Part shown: piece by piece, positions 8,994 to 17,799 of the stretch
Position numbering within the stretch: the first letter of the stretch is position 1
Layout: each line of letters begins with the position of its first letter
From: Pirellulaceae bacterium
GTDB lineage: Bacteria; Planctomycetota; Planctomycetia; Pirellulales; Pirellulaceae
Assembly (NCBI GenBank): GCA_029243025.1
Contig: JAQWSU010000022.1
Span: forward strand, 124,001-188,000
DNA length: 64,000 bases
Direction of reading: 5' to 3'
Notes under the pieces: model-generated
Told to the model about the DNA's origin: nothing
The model's database searches: none
The model's input: only the letters and a program-made list of their open reading frames with translations
Translations under genes and position numbers: made by a program

Positions 8994-9767
8994 ATGCTGA
9001 CGGAAGAGCGTCGAAGCCGGCTTCTTGATTTGGTGCGGCAGCGTGGATTTGCCTCACTGCCCGAGTTGACCAGTGAAATGCAGGTCTCGTCCTCCACGAT
9101 TCGACGAGATTTGGACTATTTGGAGGAAACCGGTTCGGCCAAGCGGACGCACGGCGGCGTGTTTTATACGGGGCCGACCCCCAAGTTGCCGCACTTTGAT
9201 CAGCGGCAGCAGATGGAATGGGATCGCAAGAAGCAGATCGCTCAGCGGGCGGCCGAGTTGGTCGAAGACGGGGACACCATACTCCTTGATGGTGGCAGTA
9301 CGACCTACGAGTTTGCCCAACGATTGATTGGCCGCAATTTGCAAATTGTGACCAATTCGTTGCCGGTTGCCACTTTGTTCAGTTCGGGGGGCGCCAACGA
9401 TTTGATTTTGATCGGTGGCTACGTGCATCAGCGGACGGGTGTTTGTTTGGGCCCCTATGCGAATCGGATGGTGAAGGAATTAAGTGTTCGTCGAGCGTTT
9501 CTCAGTGTGGCGGGAATCAACGAGCGAGGTTGCTTCAATAGCAACTTGTTATTGGTCGAGACTGAGCAGGCGATGATGAGTGTTGCAGATGAAGTGATTG
9601 TGTTGGCGGACAGTACAAAATTTGGACATCAGAGCTTGGCGTTGATGTGTCAGCTTTCAGATATCGACACGCTGATTGCAGATGCGGATCTCGTTCAAGA
9701 TTGGCGTAGCAGAATTTGCGCCGCTGGTGTGAATCTGTCGGTCGCGGGTACGACGGACAACGGCTAG
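8994..9767 (+). CDS. DeoR-family regulator of the microcompartment operon
   Basis: A 257-aa transcriptional repressor. The DeoR N-terminal winged helix-turn-helix is clear: ERRSRLLDLVRQRGFASLPEL followed by VSSSTIRRDLDYLEETG and the KRTHGGV turn. The C-terminal DeoR sensor domain (ISOCOT fold) runs through DGDTILLDGGSTTYEFAQRL and EVIVLADSTKFG; it normally senses a sugar phosphate. The ATG at 8994 is chosen because family homology begins there, although the ribosome site is weak. It starts the plus-strand operon, 12 bp before pduL. In PVM-type loci a DeoR-like gene usually sits at this place and is thought to respond to an intermediate of fucose or rhamnose breakdown. Confidence 0.88.
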   Translation: MLTEERRSRLLDLVRQRGFASLPELTSEMQVSSSTIRRDLDYLEETGSAKRTHGGVFYTGPTPKLPHFDQRQQMEWDRKKQIAQRAAELVEDGDTILLDGGSTTYEFAQRLIGRNLQIVTNSLPVATLFSSGGANDLILIGGYVHQRTGVCLGPYANRMVKELSVRRAFLSVAGINERGCFNSNLLLVETEQAMMSVADEVIVLADSTKFGHQSLALMCQLSDIDTLIADADLVQDWRSRICAAGVNLSVAGTTDNG

Positions 9768-9779
9768 GAGTATACAGGT

Positions 9780-10490
9780 ATGTCAGCAGCGAATGGAACA
9801 ATGGATCGAGATGCGATTGAACGCATTGTACGGCAGATCGTATTCGCCGGTGACACGGCCACATCGGCCCCTGTTGCTGGCCCTGTTGCCGACGAATTGG
9901 TAGTCAGTATTTCTGCGCGGCACTGCCACCTCACCGATGCACATGTCGAAGCTCTTTTTGGTCCGGGTGCGACATTGACGCCGAGTAAGTCTTTATATCA
10001 AGACGGGTTTTTTGCAGCCGAAGAGACGGTCATGTTGGTCGGTCCTCGACGTCGCATGCTGCCAAATGTGCGCGTGCTTGGACCAACCCGTCCCGACAGT
10101 CAAGTGGAGCTGGCGTTTACCGATGCCATTTCACTTGGGATTGCTGCACCCGTTCGTATCAGTGGTGACGTGCAGGGGACGCCCGGTTGTGTGCTGGTCG
10201 GTCCGCAGGGCGTGGTGGAATTGGAGCAAGGCGTAATTCGAGCTGCTCGGCACGTTCATATGAATTTTCAGCATCTCGCTCAATACAACGTTGAAAACGG
10301 CGAGGCGATGAAACTGCGAGTTGAGTCCAATGGATGCTCGCTAGTGATGGAAGATGTGATTGTTCGTGCCGGAGAGAATATCAAGCTGGAGGTGCACCTT
10401 GATACGGATGAGGGGAATGCTTGCTTCCTCGATTCGGCCAGCAAAGTTGAGTTACTCAAGCAGGAACCGTGTGATTGTCATAAACCTTGA
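9780..10490 (+). CDS. pduL: PduL-type phosphate acyltransferase, encapsulated
   Basis: Phosphotransacylase of the PduL family, which swaps CoA for phosphate on an acyl group (propionyl/lactyl/acetyl-CoA to acyl phosphate) and regenerates CoA inside the shell. Two conserved His-x-His zinc motifs are visible: ISARHCHL (His48, His50) and AARHVHMN (His158, His160). The first ~22 residues form an amphipathic helix ([16 protein letters not shown]) followed by an Ala/Pro-rich linker, the form of an encapsulation peptide. The stop of the regulator gene overlaps its ribosome site (TAGGAG). Two domain halves and 236 aa agree with microcompartment PduL. Confidence 0.93.
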   Translation: MSAANGTMDRDAIERIVRQIVFAGDTATSAPVAGPVADELVVSISARHCHLTDAHVEALFGPGATLTPSKSLYQDGFFAAEETVMLVGPRRRMLPNVRVLGPTRPDSQVELAFTDAISLGIAAPVRISGDVQGTPGCVLVGPQGVVELEQGVIRAARHVHMNFQHLAQYNVENGEAMKLRVESNGCSLVMEDVIVRAGENIKLEVHLDTDEGNACFLDSASKVELLKQEPCDCHKP

Positions 10491-10564
10491 GTCGATCTTT
10501 ATGTTCGACTTTTATCTTTCGGCGGGCTTCGCTCGCTCAAAAACTGTTGGGAGAAAATGAAACG

Positions 10565-10861
10565 ATGGCCAAAACACTTGAAGCCTTAGGCATGATCGAA
10601 ACGAAGGGCTTCGTCACCTTGATCGAAGCCACTGACGCGATGATGAAAGCGGCGAATGTCAACTTTGTTGGCTGGGATAAGGTTGGCAGCGGGCTGGTAA
10701 CCGCTTTTGTGACCGGCGATGTGGCAGCAGTGAAGGCAGCGACGGACGCGGGCGCCAATGCGGCTGGCCGCATTGGTGAAGTTGTCAGCGTCCAGGTCAT
10801 TCCAAGGCCCCACGAAGATCTGAACATTGTTTTGCCGCCGCCGGTCAAGACGGGCAAGTAA
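10565..10861 (+). CDS. BMC-H hexameric shell protein 1
   Basis: A 98-aa single-domain microcompartment shell protein (Pfam BMC, PF00936 type) that forms hexagonal tiles. The start [20 protein letters not shown] and middle [22 protein letters not shown] are classic. The C-terminal tail [18 protein letters not shown] matches the usual end. The start at 10565 is supported by GGGAGAA about 9 bases upstream and by homology beginning at MAKTLEALG; the longer ORF overlaps pduL. It is followed after 38 bp by a second BMC-H. Confidence 0.95.
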   Translation: MAKTLEALGMIETKGFVTLIEATDAMMKAANVNFVGWDKVGSGLVTAFVTGDVAAVKAATDAGANAAGRIGEVVSVQVIPRPHEDLNIVLPPPVKTGK

Positions 10862-10899
10862 ATAAGTTTTCATTGAGACGCAAACGAGGAATTGTAGTT

Positions 10900-11169
10900 A
10901 TGCAAAATGCAATTGGATTAATTGAGACAAAAGGTTTGGTCGGTCTGGTTGAGGCTACTGATGCGATGGCCAAGGCAGCCAACGTGCAGATTGTCAAACG
11001 CGTATCGATTGGCGGTGGTCTGGTAACGACGGTCGTCAGTGGTGATGTGGGCAGTGTTCGTGCTGCAGTGGAAGCCGGTGCTCAGGCGGCCTCGCAAGTG
11101 GGTGAGCTGGCGGGCAGCCACGTACTTCCTCGTCCTGCGGAAGGCCTGATGGAAGCGTACCTGGGTTAG
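10900..11169 (+). CDS. BMC-H hexameric shell protein 2
   Basis: An 89-aa single-domain shell hexamer, paralogous to the preceding gene: IGLIETKGLVGLVEATDAMAKAANV, then GLVTTVVSGDVGSVRAAVEAG, then SHVLPRPAEGL. The conserved Lys-Gly after IET and the pore region IGGG are seen. GAGGA at 10886-10890 sets the start at 10900. Two BMC-H genes and three BMC-P genes with no BMC-T gene form the simple shell set described for planctomycete microcompartments. Confidence 0.95.
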   Translation: MQNAIGLIETKGLVGLVEATDAMAKAANVQIVKRVSIGGGLVTTVVSGDVGSVRAAVEAGAQAASQVGELAGSHVLPRPAEGLMEAYLG

Positions 11170-11235
11170 TCAACCGGTTGCAGAGACTCGTCTGGTGAGG
11201 GCTCTGCAGAACGCGTTGTTGGTGATGGAGCGATC

Positions 11236-12423
11236 ATGAAGATCTTGGTAGCGAATCTCGGATCCACGAGCTTTAAATACCGTTTGTTCGACATGTCGGA
11301 TGAGCGGCAACTGGCACGTGGCGGGGTTGAGCGAATTGGCTCAGCCGAGAGCCACTGCTTTGTGCAGATTGGTGAGCATACGGAGGAGCTGACGGCTTCG
11401 ATTCCTGATCATGCGTTGGCGGTTAGGCAATGCTTATCGCAGTTGACCGACGCGGAGCACGGTTGCTTGGGGGATGCGTCCGAAGTCGCCGCCATCGGAT
11501 TCAAGGCGGTTCACGGCGGGCGAGTTAGCGGCGTGCAGCGGGTTAACGACGATGTCTTAGCAGCGATGGCGGAAATGAATCAAGTGGCGCCGGCTCACAA
11601 CCCGCCCTACATCGCAGCAATGCGACTATTGGGAGAGCGGTTGCCTGAGATTCCCCTGGTTGCTGCCTTCGAAACAGGTTTCCATCAAACCGTTTCACCA
11701 AGCCATCGTTACTATGCGATTCCCAAGCAATGGTCAGAGAATCTTCAGATTAAGCGCTTTGGTTTTCACGGGGCCAGTCATTGTTACATCGCGACGCGTG
11801 CCGCGGAAATCACAGGACAAACCGATCAACGTGTGATCTCTTGCCATTTGGGAGGCTCTAGCAGTTTGTGTGCCATTCGCAATGGGAAGAGTGTCGCCAC
11901 GACGATGGGCTTGAGTCCTCAGACGGGATTGCCACAAAACAATCGCGTGGGTGACTTTGATCCCTTTGCGTTGCCTTTAATTATGCAACATACGGGCAAG
12001 TCTCTGGATGAAACCTTGCATGCGTTGGCTTGCGAGAGTGGCTTACTTGGCCTCAGTGATGGCGTCAGCGGCGACATTCGCGACCTGGAGCAAGCCGCGG
12101 CCGACGGTGATGAAAACTCGCAGTTGGCACTGGATGTCTATATCGCCGAAATACGACGACATCTGGGCGGTTTACTGGTTGAACTGGGGGGAGTGGACCT
12201 GTTGGTGTTTACCGGAGGCATCGGTGAAAACGGAACACAGGTTCGTCGCCAGGTGTGTCGCGATTTGGCGAGTTTAGGACTTGAGTTGGATGAGTCGAAA
12301 AACAAGCTGGTCGACGGTGAAACGTCGCTGCAGACCCCGGCGAGTTCCGCTCAGATTTGGGTGCTTCCTACGAACGAAGAATTGATTGTTGCCCGTCAGA
12401 CGCAGCAACTGATACGAGGTTAG
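11236..12423 (+). CDS. ackA: Acetate kinase-family acyl kinase
   Basis: A 395-aa ASKHA-fold kinase that turns the acyl phosphate made by PduL into the free acid with ATP formation. The N-terminal phosphate loop ([13 protein letters not shown]) and the motifs [24 protein letters not shown] and [10 protein letters not shown] match AckA. Where standard enzymes read GTRxGDIDP, this one reads [13 protein letters not shown], a planctomycete-style variation near the active site that may fit lactyl phosphate. GGAG lies 5 bases before the ATG. It ends 4 bp before the next shell gene. Its location inside the operon implies a dedicated catabolic role; whether it is packaged is not clear, as no end peptide is evident. 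Confidence 0.9.
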   Translation: MKILVANLGSTSFKYRLFDMSDERQLARGGVERIGSAESHCFVQIGEHTEELTASIPDHALAVRQCLSQLTDAEHGCLGDASEVAAIGFKAVHGGRVSGVQRVNDDVLAAMAEMNQVAPAHNPPYIAAMRLLGERLPEIPLVAAFETGFHQTVSPSHRYYAIPKQWSENLQIKRFGFHGASHCYIATRAAEITGQTDQRVISCHLGGSSSLCAIRNGKSVATTMGLSPQTGLPQNNRVGDFDPFALPLIMQHTGKSLDETLHALACESGLLGLSDGVSGDIRDLEQAAADGDENSQLALDVYIAEIRRHLGGLLVELGGVDLLVFTGGIGENGTQVRRQVCRDLASLGLELDESKNKLVDGETSLQTPASSAQIWVLPTNEELIVARQTQQLIRG

Positions 12424-12427
12424 TTTC

Positions 12428-12742
12428 ATGTTTGTTGCCAAAGTGACCGGATCGTTAGTTGCGACTCAAAAAGTCGATTCCATGGTGGGTTTCAAGTTGT
12501 TGATTGTCGAACCCTATCGTTTGGAATCCAAGCAAAGGAAGGCGTTGACGACAACTGGTAGAACCTTTGTTGCGGTCGACACGCTGGGAGCAGGCGAGGG
12601 GGAGTTTGTGTTAATTACGCAGGGCTCAAGTGCGCGCTTGACTCCGGAAACAAAAAATATGCCGATCGATACGGTCGTCGTTGGAATTGTCGATCAAGTG
12701 CATGTTGATCAACTCAGTGTTTATTCTCGCGAGGACGACTAG
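12428..12742 (+). CDS. BMC-P pentameric vertex protein 1 (EutN/CcmL)
   Basis: A 104-aa EutN/CcmL-family protein that caps the vertices of the shell. It begins MFVAKVTGSLVATQKVDSMVGFKLLIVEP and has the conserved VAVDTLGAGEGEFVLITQGSSAR turn and the terminal DTVVVGIVDQV strand. The gene is 4 bp after the kinase stop, with GAGG about 8 bases before the ATG. It is the first of three different BMC-P genes in the operon. Confidence 0.93.
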   Translation: MFVAKVTGSLVATQKVDSMVGFKLLIVEPYRLESKQRKALTTTGRTFVAVDTLGAGEGEFVLITQGSSARLTPETKNMPIDTVVVGIVDQVHVDQLSVYSREDD

Positions 12743-12754
12743 TCGAAGTCATTA

Positions 12755-12778
12755 ACCAACACCAACACCAACACCAAC
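12755..12778. repeat. Hexanucleotide repeat (ACCAAC)x4
   Basis: Four perfect copies of ACCAAC in the 80-bp gap between the first vertex-protein gene and the aldehyde dehydrogenase gene. This simple repeat could vary in length and change spacing inside the operon. Confidence 0.9.
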
Positions 12779-12822
12779 CCAATCCCGATTCGGTGTTCAA
12801 TTCGGATATATGAGAAACCGTT

Positions 12823-14262
12823 ATGCAAGTGAACGAGCAATTGATTCGCAACGTTGTCAGTCAAGTCTTAGCCGAAGTCGGTGGTGGAGGACTGCCTCCA
12901 ACGCAGACAAGTTTCAGCGGGCGGCATGGAGTGTTTACCTGCGTGGATGAGGCCGTCACCGCAGCTCGTGCGGCCTTCGAGCAACTGTCAGAGCGTACGC
13001 GTGAGGATCGAAAGACGATCATTGACCACATCCGTCGCATCTCAATCGATCAGTCTGTCGAGTTGGGCACGATGGAAATGAATGAAACAAAGATTGGTCG
13101 ACTCGATCATAAGATCGCTAAGTTGCAGACGTTGGGGACACGCACGCCAGGCGTCGAGTTTATGCGTAGCGAAGTGTTTAGTGGTGATCATGGACTGGCA
13201 GTCATCGAACACGCTCCCTTCGGAGTCATCGGTGCGATTACTCCGGTGACTCACTCACTGCCGACGATTACAGGAAACGCGATCAGTATGATCGCGGGTG
13301 GGAACACGCTTGTCGTTAACCCTCATCCAAGCGGGCGAAAGGTTGCGGCGGAAGGCGTGCGACGATTCAACGAAGCAATTTATAAAGACTTGGGAATCGA
13401 TAACCTAATTTGTGTGATTGCCGAACCCACGCTCGAATCTGCTGACCAGATCTTTCACCACCGCGATATTGCCATGATTTGTGTTACGGGCGGCCCGGCC
13501 GTTGCCCGGGCCGCTTTGAATTCTGGTAAGCGGGCTGTGGTTGCCGGGCCCGGTAATCCTCCGGTCGTGGTCGATGAGACGGCTGATCTGGATCGAGCGG
13601 CCCGCTCCATCATTGCAGGTGCCGCCTATGACAATAACCTGCTCTGCATTGCGGAGAAAGAAGTTTTTGTGGTCGCTTCTGTGTTCGATCAATTGATGGT
13701 CGCGATGGAGCGAGCGGGAGCCGTTCGACTGACGGGTCAGGAAATTGATCGTCTGACTTCGGTTGCCATCACTCAAGTTGGTGAGGGCGAGAAACGGCAT
13801 GATGTGGCAGCCAAGGAATTTCTCGGACAGGATCCGCGTGTCCTGGCCGAAGGGGCGGGGCGTAAGGTTCCGACTGAGACGGAGTTGCTATTTGGCGAAA
13901 CGGATGAAACGAACCCCTTTGTCCCTGTCGAGCAGATGATGCCTTTTGTTCCCTTTGTTCGTTGTCGTGATGCCCATGAGGCGATTGACAAGGCGAAGCA
14001 GTATGAACATGGCTTCGGTCACACGGCAATTATTCATTCGACCAACGTACGCAATATGACGCGGATGGGTCGAGTCATGGATACCACCTTGTATGTCAAG
14101 AACGGTCCGTCTTTTTCCGCGCTGGGAATTGGCGGCGAAGGCTACATCTCTTTTTCGATTGCAACTCCGACCGGAGAAGGTGTGACGACGCCCCTGACCT
14201 TTACTCGTGAACGACGCTGCTCAATGATTGACGAGCTGTGTGTTCTAGGCCAACCGGAATAG
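12823..14262 (+). CDS. CoA-acylating aldehyde dehydrogenase, encapsulated (PduP-like)
   Basis: A 479-aa aldehyde dehydrogenase that would oxidise lactaldehyde (or propionaldehyde) with NAD+ and CoA to the acyl-CoA. The catalytic cysteine is Cys275 in [14 protein letters not shown], the context used by CoA-acylating PduP/EutE-type enzymes. The cofactor region [16 protein letters not shown] and the [19 protein letters not shown] block agree. The N-terminal [20 protein letters not shown] helix followed by a Gly/Pro-rich linker is a clear encapsulation peptide, placing the enzyme in the lumen. In this operon it is the signature enzyme that produces the aldehyde-derived thioester for PduL. Confidence 0.94.
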   Translation: MQVNEQLIRNVVSQVLAEVGGGGLPPTQTSFSGRHGVFTCVDEAVTAARAAFEQLSERTREDRKTIIDHIRRISIDQSVELGTMEMNETKIGRLDHKIAKLQTLGTRTPGVEFMRSEVFSGDHGLAVIEHAPFGVIGAITPVTHSLPTITGNAISMIAGGNTLVVNPHPSGRKVAAEGVRRFNEAIYKDLGIDNLICVIAEPTLESADQIFHHRDIAMICVTGGPAVARAALNSGKRAVVAGPGNPPVVVDETADLDRAARSIIAGAAYDNNLLCIAEKEVFVVASVFDQLMVAMERAGAVRLTGQEIDRLTSVAITQVGEGEKRHDVAAKEFLGQDPRVLAEGAGRKVPTETELLFGETDETNPFVPVEQMMPFVPFVRCRDAHEAIDKAKQYEHGFGHTAIIHSTNVRNMTRMGRVMDTTLYVKNGPSFSALGIGGEGYISFSIATPTGEGVTTPLTFTRERRCSMIDELCVLGQPE

Positions 14263-14267
14263 ATTTG

Positions 14268-14537
14268 ATGTTGTACGGACGAGTGATTGGAACTGCCGTG
14301 TCAACGGTCAAGCACGCATCGATGAATGGTCAGAAGCTGTTGGTCGTACAACCCTGTATGGCCGATGGGAAATCGCCGGATGGCGATCCCCAAGTTGCAA
14401 TTGATGGAGTGGGTGCTGGGATCGGTGAATTGGTCATGATTACCAGTGATGGTGCGAATGCTCGCGAATCGTTGCAAGCTGATCGCACGCCCGTCCGCTG
14501 GACCGTAGTGGGAATTGACGACGGTTTAGCAAGGTAG
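14268..14537 (+). CDS. BMC-P pentameric vertex protein 2 (EutN/CcmL)
   Basis: An 89-aa EutN/CcmL-family vertex protein. It begins MLYGRVIGTAVSTVKHASMNGQKLLVVQP, with the GVGAGIGELVMITSDGANAR turn and the terminal WTVVGIDD strand. The ATG at 14268 was chosen because the longer reading frame would overlap the aldehyde dehydrogenase; the gap is then 5 bp, which suggests translational coupling. Confidence 0.92.
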   Translation: MLYGRVIGTAVSTVKHASMNGQKLLVVQPCMADGKSPDGDPQVAIDGVGAGIGELVMITSDGANARESLQADRTPVRWTVVGIDDGLAR

Positions 14538-14548
14538 ATAGGGAAACT

Positions 14549-15172
14549 ATGGAATTGAATTCGGCCAAACTCGATCAGATCGTAAGCGAGGTTGTGCGTC
14601 GGTTGCAAAATGCCGATTCGCCGGTCGCTCAGGCTGAAGATCAGTCCGTGCTGGTTGTTGACGATCGTGTGGTCACTTCCGCGCTGTTGCAAGGGCGTTT
14701 GCAAGGAGTAGCTCGTCTGCGTGTGCGGGCCGATGCGATTGTAACACCGCTGGTACGTGATTTATTGAAAGATGAATCGGTCCAGTTGCTGAGAAACCCG
14801 TTGCCGAGTAAGCAGTCGCCGCAAGTCGGTTATCTGCTCGTTGACGGAGCTCATGAAAAAACGGTGGCTCTGGGTGCACAGCTCCGCAGAGAACAACGCC
14901 CATGGCAGGTTGCATCCGATTGGGAATCCCTGCTGCGTTCGTTGAAACAGTCACCGCAAGCAATCGCTTTTGTGAGTTCGCCACGTTGGGCCGAGCGTTT
15001 GTGCTGTGCCAGTCAACAAGGTGTAAAGGCGGTCATTGCCGCCGATTTGATCTCTATTGATGAAGCTTGCGGGCAAACACCGATTCGCCTGATGATCGTC
15101 AATTCAAGAAGACATGCAGAAGCAGAGATTGTGGAGTTTGCCCGTCGTTTTGCGCTCCTGGCAAATTCCTAA
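14549..15172 (+). CDS. Microcompartment-associated protein with RpiB-like C-terminus
   Basis: A 207-aa protein of unknown function. The first ~22 residues (KLDQIVSEVVRRLQ) make an amphipathic helix followed by a Pro/Gln-rich stretch, as in an encapsulation peptide, so it is probably lumenal cargo. The C-terminal 60-70 residues (RLCCASQQGVKAVIAADLIS to RHAEAEIVEFARRF) loosely resemble the C-terminal part of ribose-5-phosphate isomerase B/LacA. The active-site Cys and His of RpiB are not clearly kept. It sits between two vertex-protein genes, 11 bp after the first. I take it as the conserved hypothetical or RpiB-related member of PVM loci; its catalytic role is open. Confidence 0.6.
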   Translation: MELNSAKLDQIVSEVVRRLQNADSPVAQAEDQSVLVVDDRVVTSALLQGRLQGVARLRVRADAIVTPLVRDLLKDESVQLLRNPLPSKQSPQVGYLLVDGAHEKTVALGAQLRREQRPWQVASDWESLLRSLKQSPQAIAFVSSPRWAERLCCASQQGVKAVIAADLISIDEACGQTPIRLMIVNSRRHAEAEIVEFARRFALLANS

Positions 15173-15186
15173 AGCGAGATTGAATC

Positions 15187-15471
15187 ATGCGAATTGCTCA
15201 AGTCATCGGAACGGTCACATTGAATCAGACCTTGCCAACGTTGCGGGGGTATCGATTTAAGCTGGCAGTTCCCTTGTCGCAGGCGGACTTGAGCTCGAGT
15301 GACCCACCGAATGCAGAACCGCTTGTTGTCTTCGATGATTTGGGAGCCGGGATTGGAGACCGGATTATGTTGAGCGAAGGTGGCGAAGCCGCCCAGCCAT
15401 TCCACCCAGAAATGATGCCCATCGACGCTTATAACGCTGGCATCCTCGACGAAATAAACCTTGAATTATAA
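15187..15471 (+). CDS. BMC-P pentameric vertex protein 3 (EutN/CcmL)
   Basis: A 94-aa EutN/CcmL-family vertex protein: MRIAQVIGTVTLNQTLPTLRGYRFKLAVP, then VVFDDLGAGIGDRIMLSEGGEAAQPF, then DAYNAGILDEI. It is the most divergent of the three vertex proteins, with a longer loop around LSQADLSSSDPPN. It is translated 14 bp after the RpiB-like gene. Three distinct vertex proteins in one operon agree with planctomycete-type shells. Confidence 0.92.
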   Translation: MRIAQVIGTVTLNQTLPTLRGYRFKLAVPLSQADLSSSDPPNAEPLVVFDDLGAGIGDRIMLSEGGEAAQPFHPEMMPIDAYNAGILDEINLEL

Positions 15472-15522
15472 CGATCGCCTTCGCGCGATCCGCCATCGAA
15501 ATCCAGATAGGAATCAAGCAAC

Positions 15523-16386
15523 ATGGTTAACGCCCACAAAATAAAACAAGACATCTGTGAGATCGGTCGCCGAATCTATGACAAAGGCTTCGCCGCTGCG
15601 AACGACGGCAATATCACCGTCCGCATTGGCGAGAACGAAGTGCTTTGTACACCGACGATGCACTCCAAAGGATTTCTTAAGCCAGATGACATTGCGACGG
15701 TAGACATGCAAGGCAAGCAAATCGCTGGTCGAAAAAAACGTTCCAGCGAAGCTCTCCTGCATCTCGAGATTTATCGTCAGCGGGAAGACGTCAAAAGTGT
15801 TGTCCATTGTCACCCACCCCATGCAACTGCTTTTGCCGTTGCTCGAGAGCCCATTCCTCAATGCGTATTACCTGAGGTCGAGGTGTTTTTGGGCGATGTT
15901 CCCATTACCAAGTATGAGACGCCCGGCGGGCAGGCGTTTGCCGACACGATCCTGCCCTTCGTTGACAAGACCAATGTGATCATTCTTGCTAACCATGGCA
16001 CGGTGAGCTTCGGTGAAAATGTAGAGCGTGCTTACTGGTGGACAGAGATTCTGGATGCTTACTGCCGCATTTTGATGCTCTCCAAAAACTTGGGCCGCGT
16101 GAGTTATTTTTCTCAGGATCAAGAAAAAGAATTGTTGGACCTTAAACAAAAATGGGGCTTCAGTGATCCACGGAATACGTCGAAATACGAAGACTGCGAT
16201 ATTTGTGCAAATGATATTTTTCGTGAAAGCTGGTCAGAAGCTGGCGTAAGACGATCCGCTTTCGAGGCCCCACCTGCGATGCCCGCCAACGCGACGCCCG
16301 CCAACGCGACGCCCGCGACGGCGGATCAAGAGGCGCTCGTGCAAGCGATTACTGAACGTGTGATGGCCGAACTGTCCCGAAGGTAG
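15523..16386 (+). CDS. Class II aldolase (fuculose/rhamnulose-phosphate type), encapsulated
   Basis: A 287-aa zinc aldolase that would split L-fuculose-1-P or L-rhamnulose-1-P into DHAP and L-lactaldehyde, the aldehyde used by the neighbouring dehydrogenase. Zinc ligands and active residues are visible: His95 and His97 (VHCHPPH), His158 (LANHGTVSFGEN) and Glu76 after SSEALLH. The core of about 215 aa is normal. A C-terminal extension holds an Ala/Pro-rich linker with a repeated PANAT unit, then an amphipathic helix (EALVQAITERVMAELSRR) of encapsulation-peptide type. Cargo targeting at the C-terminus of the aldolase is known for PVM loci. Ribosome site ATAGGAA precedes the ATG. Confidence 0.92.
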   Translation: MVNAHKIKQDICEIGRRIYDKGFAAANDGNITVRIGENEVLCTPTMHSKGFLKPDDIATVDMQGKQIAGRKKRSSEALLHLEIYRQREDVKSVVHCHPPHATAFAVAREPIPQCVLPEVEVFLGDVPITKYETPGGQAFADTILPFVDKTNVIILANHGTVSFGENVERAYWWTEILDAYCRILMLSKNLGRVSYFSQDQEKELLDLKQKWGFSDPRNTSKYEDCDICANDIFRESWSEAGVRRSAFEAPPAMPANATPANATPATADQEALVQAITERVMAELSRR

Positions 16387-16397
16387 GAATTGACGCA

Positions 16398-17333
16398 ATG
16401 AAAGTTAGTATTATCGGAGCTGGCGGTCTGGTTGGATCTTGTGCCGCGTACGCTCTTCAATGTGGCGGTGTCGTGCGTGAAATCGCCTTGTTAGACGTGA
16501 ACACTGAATTAGCAGCCGGTCAAGCTCTCGATCTGTTGCATGGTGCACCCAGTACGGCCGATCAAATTATCGCATCGGGGGGCTATGAGCATATCCCCGA
16601 CTCCGATGTGATTTGCATTACCGCTGGATTGCGACGGAAGCCGGATGAAAGTCGACTCGACTTGATCAATCGAAACGTCGACCTTTTTGTGAAGATTTTG
16701 GATGAGATCAAACGCGTCGGCACGAAACAGGGCGTGATTGTGCACGTGGTATCGAACCCAGTTGATATCTTGACTTATCTTGCGGCTCATCGCTTAGGCT
16801 TGCCGGCTGAGCAAGTCATCGGACTTGGTACCCAGCTCGATACTATTCGTTTTCGTAGCCTGATTTCGCAGCAACTCCAATTGCCACCGACTCAGATGTC
16901 CGCCCTTATTCTCGGCGAGCATGGTGACAGTATGGTACCGATTTGGTCAAGTGCGACCGTGGCCGGTTTGCCTTTGGATAAGATGCCGGGTTGGACCCCA
17001 AATTTGGCGAATGAATTATTTAAACGCACCAAGGGATCCGGTGCCGAAGTGATTAAACGCAAAGGAGGTGCCGGTTTTGCGGTTGGCATCGCCATCCGTG
17101 ACGTGATCGAATCAATCGCTCTCGACAGTCAGCAAATGCTACCGGTGTCCACGGTTCAAGCCGGTTGCTACGGAATACGTGATGTGGCGTTATCTGTTCC
17201 CACTGTGGTTGGACGTTCCGGTGCCATCGCGCGTCACGAAATTGAACTGTGGCCAAAGGAGATGCAAGGACTTCGCAACAGCGGTAACGTACTTCGGCAG
17301 ACGCTTGGTACCGTGCTGCAACGAGTTGGCTGA
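16398..17333 (+). CDS. Lactate/malate dehydrogenase-family oxidoreductase
   Basis: A 311-aa NAD-dependent 2-hydroxyacid dehydrogenase. The N-terminal Rossmann motif VSIIGAGGLVGSCAAYAL, the VVSNPVDILTYLA block and the active-site His175 in LGEHGDSMVP are all present. The residue at the substrate-specificity position (Arg80 in AGLRRKPDESR) is arginine, as in malate dehydrogenases, not the glutamine of true lactate dehydrogenases; the next arginine (Arg86) is kept. In the operon it probably recycles NADH inside or beside the shell. No end peptide is seen. It starts 11 bp after the aldolase and ends the operon. The true substrate is unproven. Confidence 0.85.
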   Translation: MKVSIIGAGGLVGSCAAYALQCGGVVREIALLDVNTELAAGQALDLLHGAPSTADQIIASGGYEHIPDSDVICITAGLRRKPDESRLDLINRNVDLFVKILDEIKRVGTKQGVIVHVVSNPVDILTYLAAHRLGLPAEQVIGLGTQLDTIRFRSLISQQLQLPPTQMSALILGEHGDSMVPIWSSATVAGLPLDKMPGWTPNLANELFKRTKGSGAEVIKRKGGAGFAVGIAIRDVIESIALDSQQMLPVSTVQAGCYGIRDVALSVPTVVGRSGAIARHEIELWPKEMQGLRNSGNVLRQTLGTVLQRVG

Positions 17334-17497
17334 TCGCCCTTTTCTGGTCCTGTCGTGACCGGCTGAATGAGCCCCGTCGGCAAGCATCCATAACAACAAA
17401 GGTTGAGGAGCTTGTCGACTGTTGACCGATCGAGAGTGGATAGACTCTCGCTTCTTGCCTTGAATCCTTCGGAATGAATCTGACTCGGGATGACGCT

Positions 17498-17535
17498 CCG
17501 TGGTTTAAGATGGAACCCGTGGTTTAAGATGGAAC
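17498..17535. repeat. Perfect 19-bp tandem duplication
   Basis: Two exact copies of CCGTGGTTTAAGATGGAAC placed head to tail in the intergenic region. Confidence 0.92.
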
Positions 17536-17769
17536 AAGGTGCGTCGAGGACGATATCGCCACATTTCTTAACTGCGCTCTGAAAAACGATCATTTGTGGC
17601 GCTAAAAATGGAAAACATTTTGGCAGCTTTTCCATTTTGGGTTACTGTAAAGAAATTATGATCCGCTTTATTTTGTTGGGTCTTATTTGGCGAGGCGAAC
17701 CGCTTTGCGGTCGCTTGCGCGGGAACGTCCTTTGATATTTGTCTTTACTTGCTTTTAGTCGCGGGTTGT

Positions 17770-17799
17770 TCGGTGTGTCAGTTCGGTGTGTCAGTTCGG
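17770..17799. repeat. 13-bp tandem duplication
   Basis: Two copies of TCGGTGTGTCAGT plus a partial third (TCGG), in the leader region about 80 bp before the start of the giant surface protein. Confidence 0.88.

Noticed and set aside
10565-11169. The two BMC-H genes as one double-domain BMC-T
   Set aside because: Separate stop, ribosome site and start lie between them; they are two single-domain proteins.
12755-12778. CRISPR-like repeats
   Set aside because: Units of 6 bp without spacers; a simple sequence repeat only. No CRISPR array was seen anywhere in the window.
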